From Cubamyces lactineus (lineage: Eukaryota; Basidiomycota; Agaricomycetes; Polyporales; Polyporaceae): a stretch of 64,000 nucleotides of DNA. The translations under genes were made by a program, and so were the position numbers. The notes beneath the pieces were generated by a model. The model worked only from the letters and a program-made list of their open reading frames with translations, searched no databases and was not told where the DNA came from. Where the stretch lies: contig JACDTU010000026.1 of the NCBI GenBank assembly GCA_022376465.1, positions 248,001 through 312,000 of the forward strand. The letters are read 5' to 3'. Shown in pieces: positions 10,103 through 20,800 of this stretch. Numbering within the stretch: position 1 is the stretch's first letter; each line of letters opens with the position of its first letter.

Positions 10103-12124
10103 TGATGCGCATGTTGCCTGCCTAGGCTCAGAAGAACAAACTCGCACTTTCGCTAACTGCGCCCTCCAGCTGCCTCTTGTGCTAGCAGCCCTCGCGCGAA
10201 GGCTCTCCCTCTAATGTACTGTCTGGCGAAGCCTCTGCTCCCTCTCATGCGACTCTGCAACTCCCCTCAGTGACTTCCCCTTTGCATCTCTCTTCCATCC
10301 TGGTCTGGCGCATCACGCGAACACATCCTATTCCCTTGCGAGCACACTACTCCTCCCGCAAAGACACTGCTCCTCCTGCGAAGCCACCACCTCTCCCGCG
10401 AACACTCTGCATCACTTGCGAGCTGCCTACCCTCCTTGACAGGCTATAGCAAGCCAGCGAAAGTCAGCGAAGATGGCGCTACATCATTTGCGAGCCACCC
10501 TCAAGCCGACAGGGATGTGCTAGAGCGTGGCACACTTGCTAGCCTCGTGGTGCACTTAGTGCACTCACACGGTGATGCGCATGGTGCCGGTCCAGAGTCA
10601 GAGCAGAGGGCTATCGCTGCGGTGTCTCCCCTCCTTTCCGCGGCGGTCTCATCTACACCTTTGCCAGTCGCGACCTCGCACAACTCTTCGCACGTCCGCG
10701 GGACCCTTTGCACACACCTGGAGCACTCGCGCCTGCGCTCTTGGACTCCTGTGGATCTGCACTCCCCTCCCCCTGCCCTCGCGGATGTGTTGTGCCCAGC
10801 TACGGACCGTATCGGCCGACGGAAACAATGCGGAATGGCGCCATATGGCGCAAGAGGTAGAGCAGAGCCTATAGGAGGCTGCGGAGAGGTCGCGTGGCGA
10901 GCTGGCCCCGCGATGAGGCCAGGCGGCCTCACCAAGACTTGATGGACTGTAGCACAGCATCCCCCCCCTCCAGAGTCGAGTACCATACGCTCCTCCCTCC
11001 GAGGGCTGGCGGACAGAGAACTTCGCCCCTTCCCCACCAGACCACACATCCCCACTTCCCTTCACTACTGCTAGAGTCTTTCAGCTGCAATCCTTCTTCT
11101 GTACACACGTCCTCTGCTAATCTATAACTTGACACCTTACGAATCTTTGGCCTGCGACTGCGAGCCCTGCGACTGTGAACCCTGCGACTGCGAACTGCGA
11201 AGACAGCAAACCCCCAAAGCCTGCGAAACCTGCGAAACCCTGCGAGTTCAGAGTGCGAAGTTGCGAGTGCTACGTCTGCAGGATTGTGGGAGTTTGTGTA
11301 AAAGCTAGCTGCGTTCCCCTCCTTTCCTTCATATACTCTGCGACTGCTGCGAACCTGCCAACCACGAACCTGCGAAGCTTGCAACTGCGAAGTCTGCGAA
11401 GACACGAAGACGTGAAGCCTGTGGATTGCAAGGCTAGCAGTGCTCCCTCCTTCCCTTTCCATCCAGCGAACCTGCGACATCCTCTCCCATCCTCTCCCAT
11501 CTCTGTACCCTTTGCGAGGTTGGACAATACAGATGCCCTTCCCCCATACCCTTAGGGTCTCTCACTTGTGATATTTACGACCTTGCGAAATCTGCGAACT
11601 TGCGAACTGCGAAACTGCGAACTGCGAACTGCGAACTGCGAACCCTTGCGAACTGCGAACTGCGAACCCTTGCGAACTGCGAACTGCGAACCCTTGCGAC
11701 GACCTTGCGAAGATCTGCGAAACCACTTAGCTGCGAAACGGCGTGAAGCCACGAGGACAGACTCCGCGAAAAGTTTGCGAAACCGCGTGTTGCGAAAACC
11801 TGCGAAACTCCGCGACATTGGCGAAATCGACAGCCCGCGCTCCTCTCCCCTTGTCCCCTTCCCCCTTTCTCCTTCCCCGTGTATCCGCGAACCCTTTCCC
11901 TGCGCTCTCGCCAGCGTCGCGTCCTTCGCAAAGGCCAGCCAACCCTCTCTACCCACTCCCTTTGGTCCTAGGCTTTGCTACGGTTCGCGCCAGTCACAGG
12001 GCACCCGACTCCAACCTCCCTTCTCCTTCGCGTCCTTTCCCCTCTCCCCCGCCAGCAGGCCTCGACCTACAAAGGCTCTCGGCCCGAGTAGTATCCTTCC
12101 CTTACGGGTGGGTTAGACGCTTCA
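10103..12124 (+). mobile_element. Solo LTR, plus orientation, 4-bp target duplication
   Basis: A 2.02 kb copy of the LTR at 7436-9389 in the opposite orientation, starting TGATGCGC and ending GACGCTTCA. It is flanked by GCGG at 10099-10102 and 12125-12128. No internal region remains, so it most likely arose by recombination between the LTRs of a second insertion. It is longer than the other LTRs because a GCGAACTGCGAAC-type array near 11600-11700 is expanded. Confidence 0.88.
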
Positions 12125-12690
12125 GCGGATTGATCGAGCTTGAAGGGGCATTCAATATGGGAGATACGGGATGGCTGTTTGTTGCGGATGAGTGGACGAA
12201 GGCGGAGCGTCGTGGTGTCGGTGTCGCTTCGTTGTGTCCTGCCGATAATCGCGAGGGGCCTACCGTTGTTGTCAGTGGTGGACTATACGCAGCGAGGCAG
12301 GACCTACTGAGTTGCCTGCGCTCACGAACGTGCGCCTCAAATTGTGCAGCCTGAATCGCGTCAGTGATTTGTTTTTGACATCGAATTCTATGGTTTGATA
12401 TTCCCCTTGCACTATATTCGTTGCCGCAGAGGTCACAGAGGACCTTCTTCGACTGCACACGGGCGGCAACTCTTGTGCGAAGGGGGGATCTAGGCGTTGA
12501 CTGATTGCGAATCGTCAATCAAGCCGCGGACGGTCGAAGTTGTACTCCACTTACCTGCATTCTCCCGCCCCTCAAAAACACAGTCTATCCACCTCGAACG
12601 CGCTGGAGCTCCTTGGTGCTTGACCGAGATGCGGTAGGATCGATAACCGGCGGAGGGCTGGGACATGAAGACGAGATCAGAGCCAATCAA
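12125..12690 (-). pseudogene. Plavaka-type transposase, N-terminal zinc-finger segment
   Basis: The minus strand encodes a Cys/His cluster, CDLCGNEYSARGISNHRIRC, typical of Plavaka N-termini and probably DNA-binding. An upstream exon (about 12555-12690) ends at a clear 5' splice site (GCAG/GTAAGT); the acceptor is near 12503, just before STPRSPLRTR. The segment ends at the solo LTR's GCGG duplication. Whether the upstream exon belongs to the transposase or to an unrelated reading frame is uncertain. Confidence 0.6.
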
Positions 12691-13289
12691 GCGGTTGAAA
12701 AAAGCAAGAATTTACAGACGTCCTCAAAACGGTCTGTAGGATGCGGCTGCAGGAAGGATCATATGTACAAGGACGCCGAAGACGGGGGAGGAGGTAGAGT
12801 CGAGCCAAGTCGTATGTAAGGTATGTCTCCTGATGAGGCGCTCACAAGCACTGATGACCGGCGTCGATGCCTGATCAGGCGATAACGTACCTGATCAATA
12901 GAAATCTAATCTTATCAGTGCCCCAGAGGGCTCCGCGCTGTCGCACAAGCGCTTATATTGATTCTAGCGGAGTTATAATGTCCTTATAAGCCAGTCATCA
13001 GGCCCGCCCTCTTATAAGCGGAGTCCGAAATTTGCGACATAGTCCACACGTGCCGTTGTCCGTATTAGGAATATACGTTCCGCGCTTATTCCTTAGACCA
13101 CGTACGCTGTATCGATTACCCACCCTGCTCAGTACGGTGTCCATACTTGCGCCTGCTATCCATATACCTCCTGGCGCAGTACCTCGTACATACCCACTCA
13201 CGTACACGTGGCCCCCTCTTTGAACTTCGACTCCTCATCAATGCTTGCCTGGACACTGACCGCTCACGCTGCTGGTCAAGACCGCAATC
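12691..13289. other. Spacer between two transposons; no gene seen
   Basis: AT-richer sequence with palindromic CTTATAAG motifs near 12984 and 13011. It may hold the terminus of the Plavaka element and the promoter of the next gene, but I found no clear terminal inverted repeat. Confidence 0.4.
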
Positions 13290-14280
13290 ATGTCTTCGCA
13301 AGACCCAGGCAGTGACAGCGACTACGAGCCCTCTCAACCCGCGTACCTTGCTCACAGTTCGAAGGTCGAGCCTCGCCCAGTGCGCGCATCCCGTGAAGGC
13401 TCACGAAGGACAAGGTATTCTGAAACGGACATTATTGACATTGATCAGGAGTTGCTAATCCCTGTGAGTTTCACAGCGCCCTGTTCGCGAGAGGCGGCGC
13501 GTTGGATTCCCAGACGTCTGACACTCAATGGGTCAATACATACGAACCTCGCGCTCAACCTCGGTTCGAAGGTATGATCAGATTTCTATACCAATGGTCA
13601 GTGACTGACCTTCGCACCATAGACAGCCCTACTCCTGCCGATGAAGAAGGCCAGAACGAGCATGCCACGAAGATTGCTGATAGTCAGTACCCGTAGATAT
13701 ATATTGCTATCGTGTTGGCTAACTGTTCTTATAGCTCCGCCCTGCTGTCATGACGTTCTCATGGAGAACGAGCAGCTCCGCGATGAATTGGCGCGCCTGG
13801 AGGCAGCATATGCAGAAGTCGTTACACAGCTGGACTCCATTCACGCGATCGTCACCGCCCCCCAGGTCATCCTTGACCCTACGGAACAGTCCCAGGTTCA
13901 GATCCCCCTTCCTACGGTCCATTCGCCCTTGCTTTCTCAGGTCCCGCATCGCTCCGTTCTTCCGGCGATACACCAGTCCCCCCCCGGACCATCAAGGCCT
14001 CCTGCTTTTGCCTCGCGCTCATCAATCCGCTCAAAGTTCGCGCTCAATGCTGCCTACCAAGAACAGCAACACTGGATATGCACGCCGCCGTGCTGAAGTG
14101 CTCAACTTGTACGTGCAGCACTACTGCCTTTGACGCGTGCTAATATCCACAACCACCAGTCATCATGAGGCGACGGGCAGTGTTGCGCCTATGAAAGTCT
14201 TTACGATATCTAGCAGCGATGAGGAAGGGTCGTGTGTAGCCCAGGCGGGGCAGTCACAGAGCAAGCGACGTCGGTTTTGA
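13290..14280 (+). CDS. Small coiled-coil protein of an unclassified transposon (multi-exon)
   Basis: The first exon starts MSSQDPGSDSDYEPSQP. Later exons contain a short leucine/glutamate-rich coiled coil (MENEQLRDELARLEAAYAEV). The last two exons join across GTACGTGC...CCACCAG near 14110-14158. The protein ends in an acidic/basic tail (SSSDEEG ... SKRRRF) with stop near 14278, a likely nuclear signal. No catalytic motif is seen. It lies 290 bp upstream of the larger transposon gene on the same strand and is probably an accessory protein of the same element. Middle exon borders were not all resolved. Confidence 0.5.
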
Positions 14281-14569
14281 GAGCTTTTCATGTAGCTATG
14301 TACTATGCTGTGTTGCATGCCTTTTTGTTGCTGCATGGTTGGGTTCTACATCCTCGCGAGTGCGTAGTGCCCGGTACTAATATATTCGGCAGCGCCGCCA
14401 TTGTGGCGCACCCCTTTCAGTCTCTTGCATGTCCACAATCTTACGTTCTTTTCTCACTACGTCCACCTCTCTCATCTGCCTGCCTTGCCTCTCCACTTGT
14501 ATGTCTCAAGGCCTTGAACGTCCAGAAGGTACGGTTTCTCTCTTAGGTGTCTTTCACTGAACCTCTTGA

Positions 14570-17500
14570 ATGAACCATGCTTTTGCTGCAGATTTTGAGC
14601 TCGATGGACGCCTCGGCCGCTGCAGACTTTGTCCCGGAGGTTCAAACTCGTGGACAAAGCTCGGAAATCTACGCGCTCATGAAAAGTTGAAGGGACACAA
14701 AGACCGAGTATTGGAGGCGATTCAGCGTGTGAGACAGGCCAGAGATTCAGCATCGCGGCGACGACCTCTCCAGGCATATGTCGAAGACTGCCCTGACACC
14801 GTAGGATCCCCCGGAGCCCCTCATGAAGATGTACCATGGTTCTCTACGCCCGCCGTCTCTGATTCTTCCCATCTAAATCTACCGAACCCTCACCCCTCAT
14901 CTTCGGCCATCCCTACCGACATCAATGCCGAGTTTCTTTCCCAAGAACTGCAAGACGCTCTCTCGGGAGCAGTAGACCTCTCAAGCAGGGAAATGCCAGA
15001 GCCCTACGGGATCTCGGACGTTACCCTGGAAGACGTACTCAACGGGGCGGGCTTATTTGAAGCTGTCCTGGATTCCAACGACGACGAGAGGCCTCTTCCC
15101 CCGTCGTCAGCAACACACTGCCTAGAGGAGAACATAGATGACGATCATGAGTTGCAAAGACAAGGTGCGTCTAGGTATCTAAGATGTTCTTCAAGTAGGA
15201 CGACTCTGACCGTCTCCCTGACTCTACAGCGACGGCGGAAGAAATGTCCCAGGCGTTCTTTGGGTCTCCCAGCGCATCTCCTGACATCTTCCCTTATCCG
15301 AACCAGGGTGTAAGTATCTTCGACTCTACGGGGCTCTGCGGGACCCGCTTGAAGCTCACCTTGGTGCCTAGATGATGAGGACAGATATCCTATTCAGCTC
15401 GCCGACGATTCGCTTCTCGTGTAGTCAGAAGGAGGCCATTTTGGCCTGGGGGAACAATATGGGCGCGCGCGACGTTCCTACGCTGTACGGCCTTGACAAA
15501 TTCCAAGCTGATGCTCTTGAATGTGTAGGAGACCCGACGGAGAAGGTGCGAGCAGCATCAGGTAATGTTTTCTATATGAACTCTATTCTGGAGGCTCTCG
15601 CGCGGGTACGTCTTCGACTGTCCTCGGGCGGGAGCTACTGGCTCATTGTCATCTGTGCAGGACTATGCCCACCCAGACACATGGCGCAAAATGCATCTGT
15701 ACCCTGAGTTTACCGGGGGACATGTATGCGAAGTGTGGCAAGCCTCCAAATGGCTTGTGGACGCTTCAGATGCTGTCCTCACGCCCATGGCTCGCATCAA
15801 CGGCAAGGATTTCTACGTGAACGAGCTCGCGTTTTGCAGCGATAGTTCATGGTTCATTCCGACGCGCTTCTTCGAAGTCGGCGGCGAACTATGGGTGAAA
15901 GGCCATCACGCTACTGACTCTGCGGTAACGTTGCCTTTCAATAGCCATTGCCGGCAACTACTGACCTTCATCGTATTCAGAGCGGGCTAGTCGTTGCGGA
16001 CTCTTTCAGCACGATCCCATGTTCAACATTAGAACTGCCTTGGCCAGAAGTTCAGGCTCGCGCGAAAGGTGTCAATATATTCTCTCGTATGCCGATACAC
16101 CTCTCTCATTTGTGTACGCTGTACTGACTCTCTTCGTATGTAGCGTGCAGTGCGAAGTTCCTCGAAGCCATGCCACACCCTGACCGTATCCGTGCCAACG
16201 GCCTTGAGGTCGAATGCCCTCCAATCATCGCATTCATAGACGACGTCTCCGGCAATACCAGCAAGCAGTGGAACGTACATTATTCATGCTATATTTCGAA
16301 TGCCACCCTGCCTCGGTCCGAACTTGAGAAGGACAGCAACATCCATTTTGTGGCGACGTCTCCACATGCGTCTCCGCTCGAGATCATCCACGCGATCTGC
16401 GAGTTGTTGAAGTGAGGCTCTGGATCATATTATACGAGTACACGCTAATTAATCACTTCCCGGTCATCACAGGAAGAGCAAAACCAAGCTGTTCAAGGTG
16501 TGGGACGCTGTCAAGAAGCGTCATATACTCATTCGGCCGTGGATCCTCTTCCTGCCTGGCGACAACCCAATGCAGGCGGAACTTTGCAGCCACGTCGGCC
16601 TCCAAGGAAATCATTTCTGCCGGATGTGCCATGGCGGGGGCGATCAAAACTTCAAGGCTTCAGATGAGGGCTTCGCATCTCTACTGCAGGTATGAGTTGC
16701 ATTGGCTCATTAGGTGTCGTTCTCAGTCGCGCTGTTGCTGATATCATTGGACCATGTCCGGCAAGCCTGGGCGTGCACGAACAGTTCCTGAGACCCGGGA
16801 GGCCATTACGACGCAGCTCATGATGGCAACGCATGCGGCTGCAGAGAAACCGGTCAAAGCGATGATCACTTCGACCAGCGTGAAAGACTCTTTCGCGTTG
16901 CCCATTCTCACGCAGCTCATTGTGAAGGGGAAGCTTCTCCGTCGCGCTACGCCGCAGCGCAAGGCGCTGTCCCCTGAGATGGTCAATCAAGAGCTTTACA
17001 GGGAGGTCATGCAGAAGAACGATGTCCCGCTACGTAATCCACTCTTAGATATGGAAGGTAAATGTCTCGTCTTTTCGTAACTGAAGCGCATCACTAACTT
17101 TGTTAACAGGATTGGACGTACACGCGGACACACCTGTTGAACCACTTCACACGCACCTCCTAGGGGTTGTCAAGTATTTCTGGGCCCAAACTGTGTGGGT
17201 GCTCGACAAAGAAGGTCATTTCTCAGATTTCCAGGCATGCCTGAACTCGCTCTCGCGCACCGGCCTCAAGATTCCCAACATCATGGCCGACTATATGTGC
17301 CGCTACCGAGGATCGCTGATCGGGAAACACTTCAAGACCATTAGTCAAGTCATGGCTTTCGCTCTATGTGGCCTGGTTGACGACACACTTCAGGACGCAT
17401 GGGCAAGCATCGGCCGTCTTACGGTGCTCATCTGGGAAACTGATATCTTGGATATGTCATCCTTTGTGGTACGCTCTTCGCGGCTTTCCTGGATGCATGC

Positions 17501-18755
17501 CACTGACTATCACCATTGTAGAAGGAGCTTCGAGCGACTATTCAAGACACCATTGATTTCGCAGCTAAGCTTAGCCCTGGCTTGCTTACTGAGAAGAACA
17601 AGTTCCATATCTTGGCGCATCTCCCCGACCATGTTGAGCACTTCGGCCCTCCGCTCCTGTTCTCGACTGAACGCTATGAATCCTTTAATCACATATTTCG
17701 CTTATGTTCGATTCATAGTAACCGTCAAGCACCCAGTCGGGATATCGCGAGGACTTTTGCAAACCAAGAGCGCTGTCGACACATGGTGTCCGGTGGATAC
17801 TGGTGGGATAAGGGCGCGGGCAAGTGGACACGTGCTGGCGATGCGGTCCTCTGGCACATCTCTACCCATCGCATCCATGCTCGACTTCTCGGTTTGACAT
17901 CCGAGAAGCCCCCTTGCCCTGGTGACGTGACTTTATTTCCGTTGCCATCGCGCAAGCCGGGGACGCCTTCGCCTCAACGCCCGACTATCACCTGGACCCA
18001 GACCGATGCCGCACGTCTTCAACCCGATTTGGCTCCTCTCGCGGGCGAATGGCACCACGCTGCTTCTATTGTGGCCCAGAACGGCGATACGGCTCCCGTG
18101 GAGAGCGAGGTCATCATTCGGTGCAGTCCTGGTATGGACAGCGCGCGGCAATCTGCCACCGGTCCTGGGCCGACAACTACTTTCGAAGAGGCACCATGTG
18201 CAGACAGTGTGGGTATAGAAATTCAATCTCTGCGATCAGAAGCTTACATAGTGCACAGACGCGATTCGCCTCCATTGTCGAAATAATTAGTCCGACCCGA
18301 AGCTCCAAGTACAGCACCAATGGAGCCCCATGGGTCATCGTACGCGATTCAATCGTTCAAGGTACTTCGCACGTCAGGCTCAAGATGCCCGTCATTCATC
18401 GCATTGGAAGACTACAGGTGATCCGGCCAAAGGTGAGCTCGTGCATTGTTCATTGCTCCATCGCTCCCTCTCACACGAGCATAGGACATTCTTTGTGTGG
18501 TCAACGTCCAACATGACTGCACTGCCGGCATGTGCACACCCTCCGGAAGTGAGCAGCTGCGGCAGGAACGCGAGTTGAGCACACGCGCGCGCACGGTCGT
18601 CGAGCATCAAGACCGCGTTCACTACGTAATCAATCTTGCTGCACTCCACAATCAAGGCATGATTCGTTCATGCCTTCCACCCCCGCTCTGCTCTCACCCA
18701 ACATTCTTCGACGACCGGACCACGCTGCATAAGAAGGCCGCAGAATCCTTACGGG
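14570..18755 (+). pseudogene. Large multi-exon transposon protein of an unnamed Agaricomycete family, 3' end broken
   Basis: Exons in order encode: a C2H2-type finger (CRLCPGG ... LRAHEKLKGHKD, 14630-14700); HPDTWRKMHLYPEF (15670); VNELAFCSDSSWF (15820); IAFIDDVSGNTSKQWNVHY (16230); LIRPWILFLPGDNPMQAE with a CRMCHGG knuckle (16530-16640); LDVHADTPVEPLHTHLLGVV (17105); KFHILAHLPDHVEHFGPPLL then STERYESFNHIFR (17600-17700); and VNVQHDCTAGMC near 18500. I recall this arrangement from high-copy Agaricomycete genes and it loosely echoes CACTA/Tnp2 proteins, but I cannot name the family or assign catalytic residues. The frame reaches the LTR at 18756, whose insertion cuts the extreme C-terminus. 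Most exons look undamaged. Confidence 0.6.
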
Positions 18756-18820
18756 TGTTACGACGCTCAGTACGTCACGGTCACCCAGTTTCCTTTTCCT
18801 CTCTCTTCCTCGTGCCCCCG

Positions 18821-18900
18821 TTATGCCACGTCATCCTTTCCCATGCCACGGCACCCTTTCCCATGCCACGTCACCCTTTCCCATGCCACGTCATCCTTCC
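18821..18900 (+). promoter_or_regulatory. 4 x 20-bp tandem repeat in the LTR with ACGTCA motifs
   Basis: Four consecutive units read CCATGCCACGTCATCCTTTC with small changes (ACGTCA in two or three units, ACGGCA in one). More ACGTCA copies lie at about 18770 and 18953. ACGTCA is the core of CRE-like bZIP sites, so the array may act as the upstream activating region of the LTR promoter. This is inferred from the motif and its position about 160 bp before the TATA box. Confidence 0.5.
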
Positions 18901-19058
18901 CCACCGGTTCACACGGCTGTTGTATTGCTACCCTATCACCTTCCGCCACGTCATCGCCACATCATCTGTATTCCCAGCCCTGACTCTACGTAGTTATACT
19001 GGACTCTCACGGTACGCGGCGCCTACGTGGCGCTGACGTGTCCATGTCTCTCTTCCTG

Positions 19059-19066
19059 TATTTAAG
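19059..19066 (+). promoter_or_regulatory. TATA-like box of the LTR promoter
   Basis: TATTTAAG lies in the LTR about 150 bp before its 3' end. A start site 25-35 bp downstream would place the mRNA 5' end near 19090, which coincides with the sequence complementary to the primer-binding site. Confidence 0.55.
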
Positions 19067-19212
19067 ACCAGAGGATCCACTCGGGATCCTCAGCTCGACC
19101 TGGTTATCCATTGCCTATTCCTCTGAACCTCTACTCGACTCGAACTACTGGAGACCTCTGGTCCGATCCCTAGGACGTCGCTTGCTGTGACCGATCTAGG
19201 CTCGTCGTAACA

Positions 19213-19677
19213 TTAGGTCGAGCTCACCAGAACCCGTCGATCTACCCAGATCTCGACACACGACACCCGCTCAAGACAGAGCGGCCCCGAACCGAACAAC
19301 ACGGCGTTGATACCGAAAGAATTTGCGGTTGACAAGGAAGCCAAGCTAGTCTACTACGAAGGGCAACAAGTCTTCTGGAAGAACAAGTCCTGGCACTTCA
19401 CTGAAGTCCCCCTCACCTGGCGGAACTGCCTCGACATCGACCCCGACTACCGAAGACGCTACCGCGAAATATCACTTGGAGACGAACTTCCGGAGGAACC
19501 AGCGGCCACCCCGGAACCGAGAACAGAACCAGAACAACCTTCCCCGGTAGACTTCACTACTCCCAGACCAGCTCAAGCGGAGATACTCGAAGAGAGTGAA
19601 CCAGAAAGCGAGAACGCTACAAGAACCTCGAACAACGACCACGACCCGGAGGGAAGCGAAGCCGCACCAGAACCCGT
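19213..19677 (+). pseudogene. Gag N-terminal part of the Ty3/gypsy element, split by the fold-back element
   Basis: The open frame contains IPKEFAVDKEAKLVYYEGQQ followed by WKNKSWHF and an acidic, proline-rich tail. It carries no ATG in this part; the first obvious one is at 24591 after the insertion. The frame stops at the 8-bp duplication GAACCCGT (19670-19677) and continues in phase after the second copy at 24517-24524, showing that the fold-back element landed in an open gag gene. Translation may begin at a lost ATG or at the downstream one. Confidence 0.6.
19215..19224 (+). other. Self-primer-type primer-binding site of the Ty3/gypsy element
   Basis: Two bases after the LTR, AGGTCGAGCT is the exact reverse complement of AGCTCGACCT at 19092-19101, just where the mRNA should start. 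No TGG-type tRNA site is found at this position. Confidence 0.6.
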
Positions 19678-19789
19678 CACTAGTGGTCACCACGGATTGT
19701 TAACAACTGCCCACGTAGGTGGGGAAATTCTCGTGGAAGACCTGCCAACTCGATATACAAATACAAATGGCCCACCTCATTGAGAATCA

Positions 19790-20800
19790 ATGACACTATG
19801 GATTTTCAATGGGAGTGGGGCTTTTGTAGTAGTGTATTAACAATTGTGCCACATTTGTAAATGAGATGCATGAATAATGCCCCCACGTATGATACACAAT
19901 AGCTGGATCGTACATGGACGTGGGTGGTTTGTATATCCCTGCAATACACAATCCACCCACGTCCAATGTATAATAGCTGAATTGTAGATGGACGTGGGTG
20001 ATTTGTAGATGCCTCTGATATACAATCTGCCCACGTCTGATGTACAAAAGCTGGATTGTAGATGGACGTGGGCGGTTTGTGGATGTCAATGGCTGGATTG
20101 TAGATGGACGTGGGTGATTTGTACATGCCTCTGATATACAATCTGCCCACGTTTAGCTTGATTGTAGATGGACGTGGCAGTTTTGTACATGCCTCTGATA
20201 TACAATCAGCCCACGTCTGATATACAATAGCTGGATTGTATATGAACGTGGCAGTATTGTATATGAACGTGGCAGTATTGTATATGAACGTGGCAGTATT
20301 GTATATGAACGTGGCAGTTTTGTATATGAACGTGGCTGGATTGTAGATGAACGTGGGTGATTTGTACATGCCTCTGATATACAATCTGCCCACGTTTAGC
20401 TTGATTGTAGATGGACGTGGCAGTTTTGTAAATGCCTCTGATATACAATCAGCCCACGTCTGATATACAATCAGCCCACGTCTGATATACAATCAGCCCA
20501 CGTCTGATATACAATAGCTGGATTGTATATGAACGTGGCAGTTTTGTATATGAACGTGGCAGTATTGTATATGCCTCTGATATACAATCTGCCCACATTT
20601 AACTTGATTGTATATGGACGTGGCAGTTTTGTACATGCCTCTGATATACAATCAGCCCACATCTGATCTACAATAGCTGAATTGTATATGAACGTGGCAG
20701 TTTTGTACATGCCTCTGATATACAATCTGCCCACATTTAGCTGGATTGTATATGGACATGGCCACTTTGTAGATGCCACTTTTGTATTACAACTACTATC
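19790..20800. repeat. Outer tandem-repeat array, FB1 left arm
   Basis: Alternating units contain GATGGACGTGGGTGATTTGT and TGATATACAATCTGCCCACG. Near 20245-20330 there is a short run of four or five 22-bp units (TATATGAACGTGGCAGTATTG). Open frames across the array only reflect its periodicity. Confidence 0.8.

Larger units (their letters stand above)
18756..19212 (+). repeat. 5' LTR of the Ty3/gypsy element
   Basis: The boundaries are inferred from the perfect 8-bp inverted termini TGTTACGA and TCGTAACA. Gag sequence begins shortly after. Inside are a 4 x 20-bp tandem repeat and a TATA-like TATTTAAG. Because no partner LTR is present in the window, the ends rest on the inverted termini and the position of the primer-binding site. 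Confidence 0.72.
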
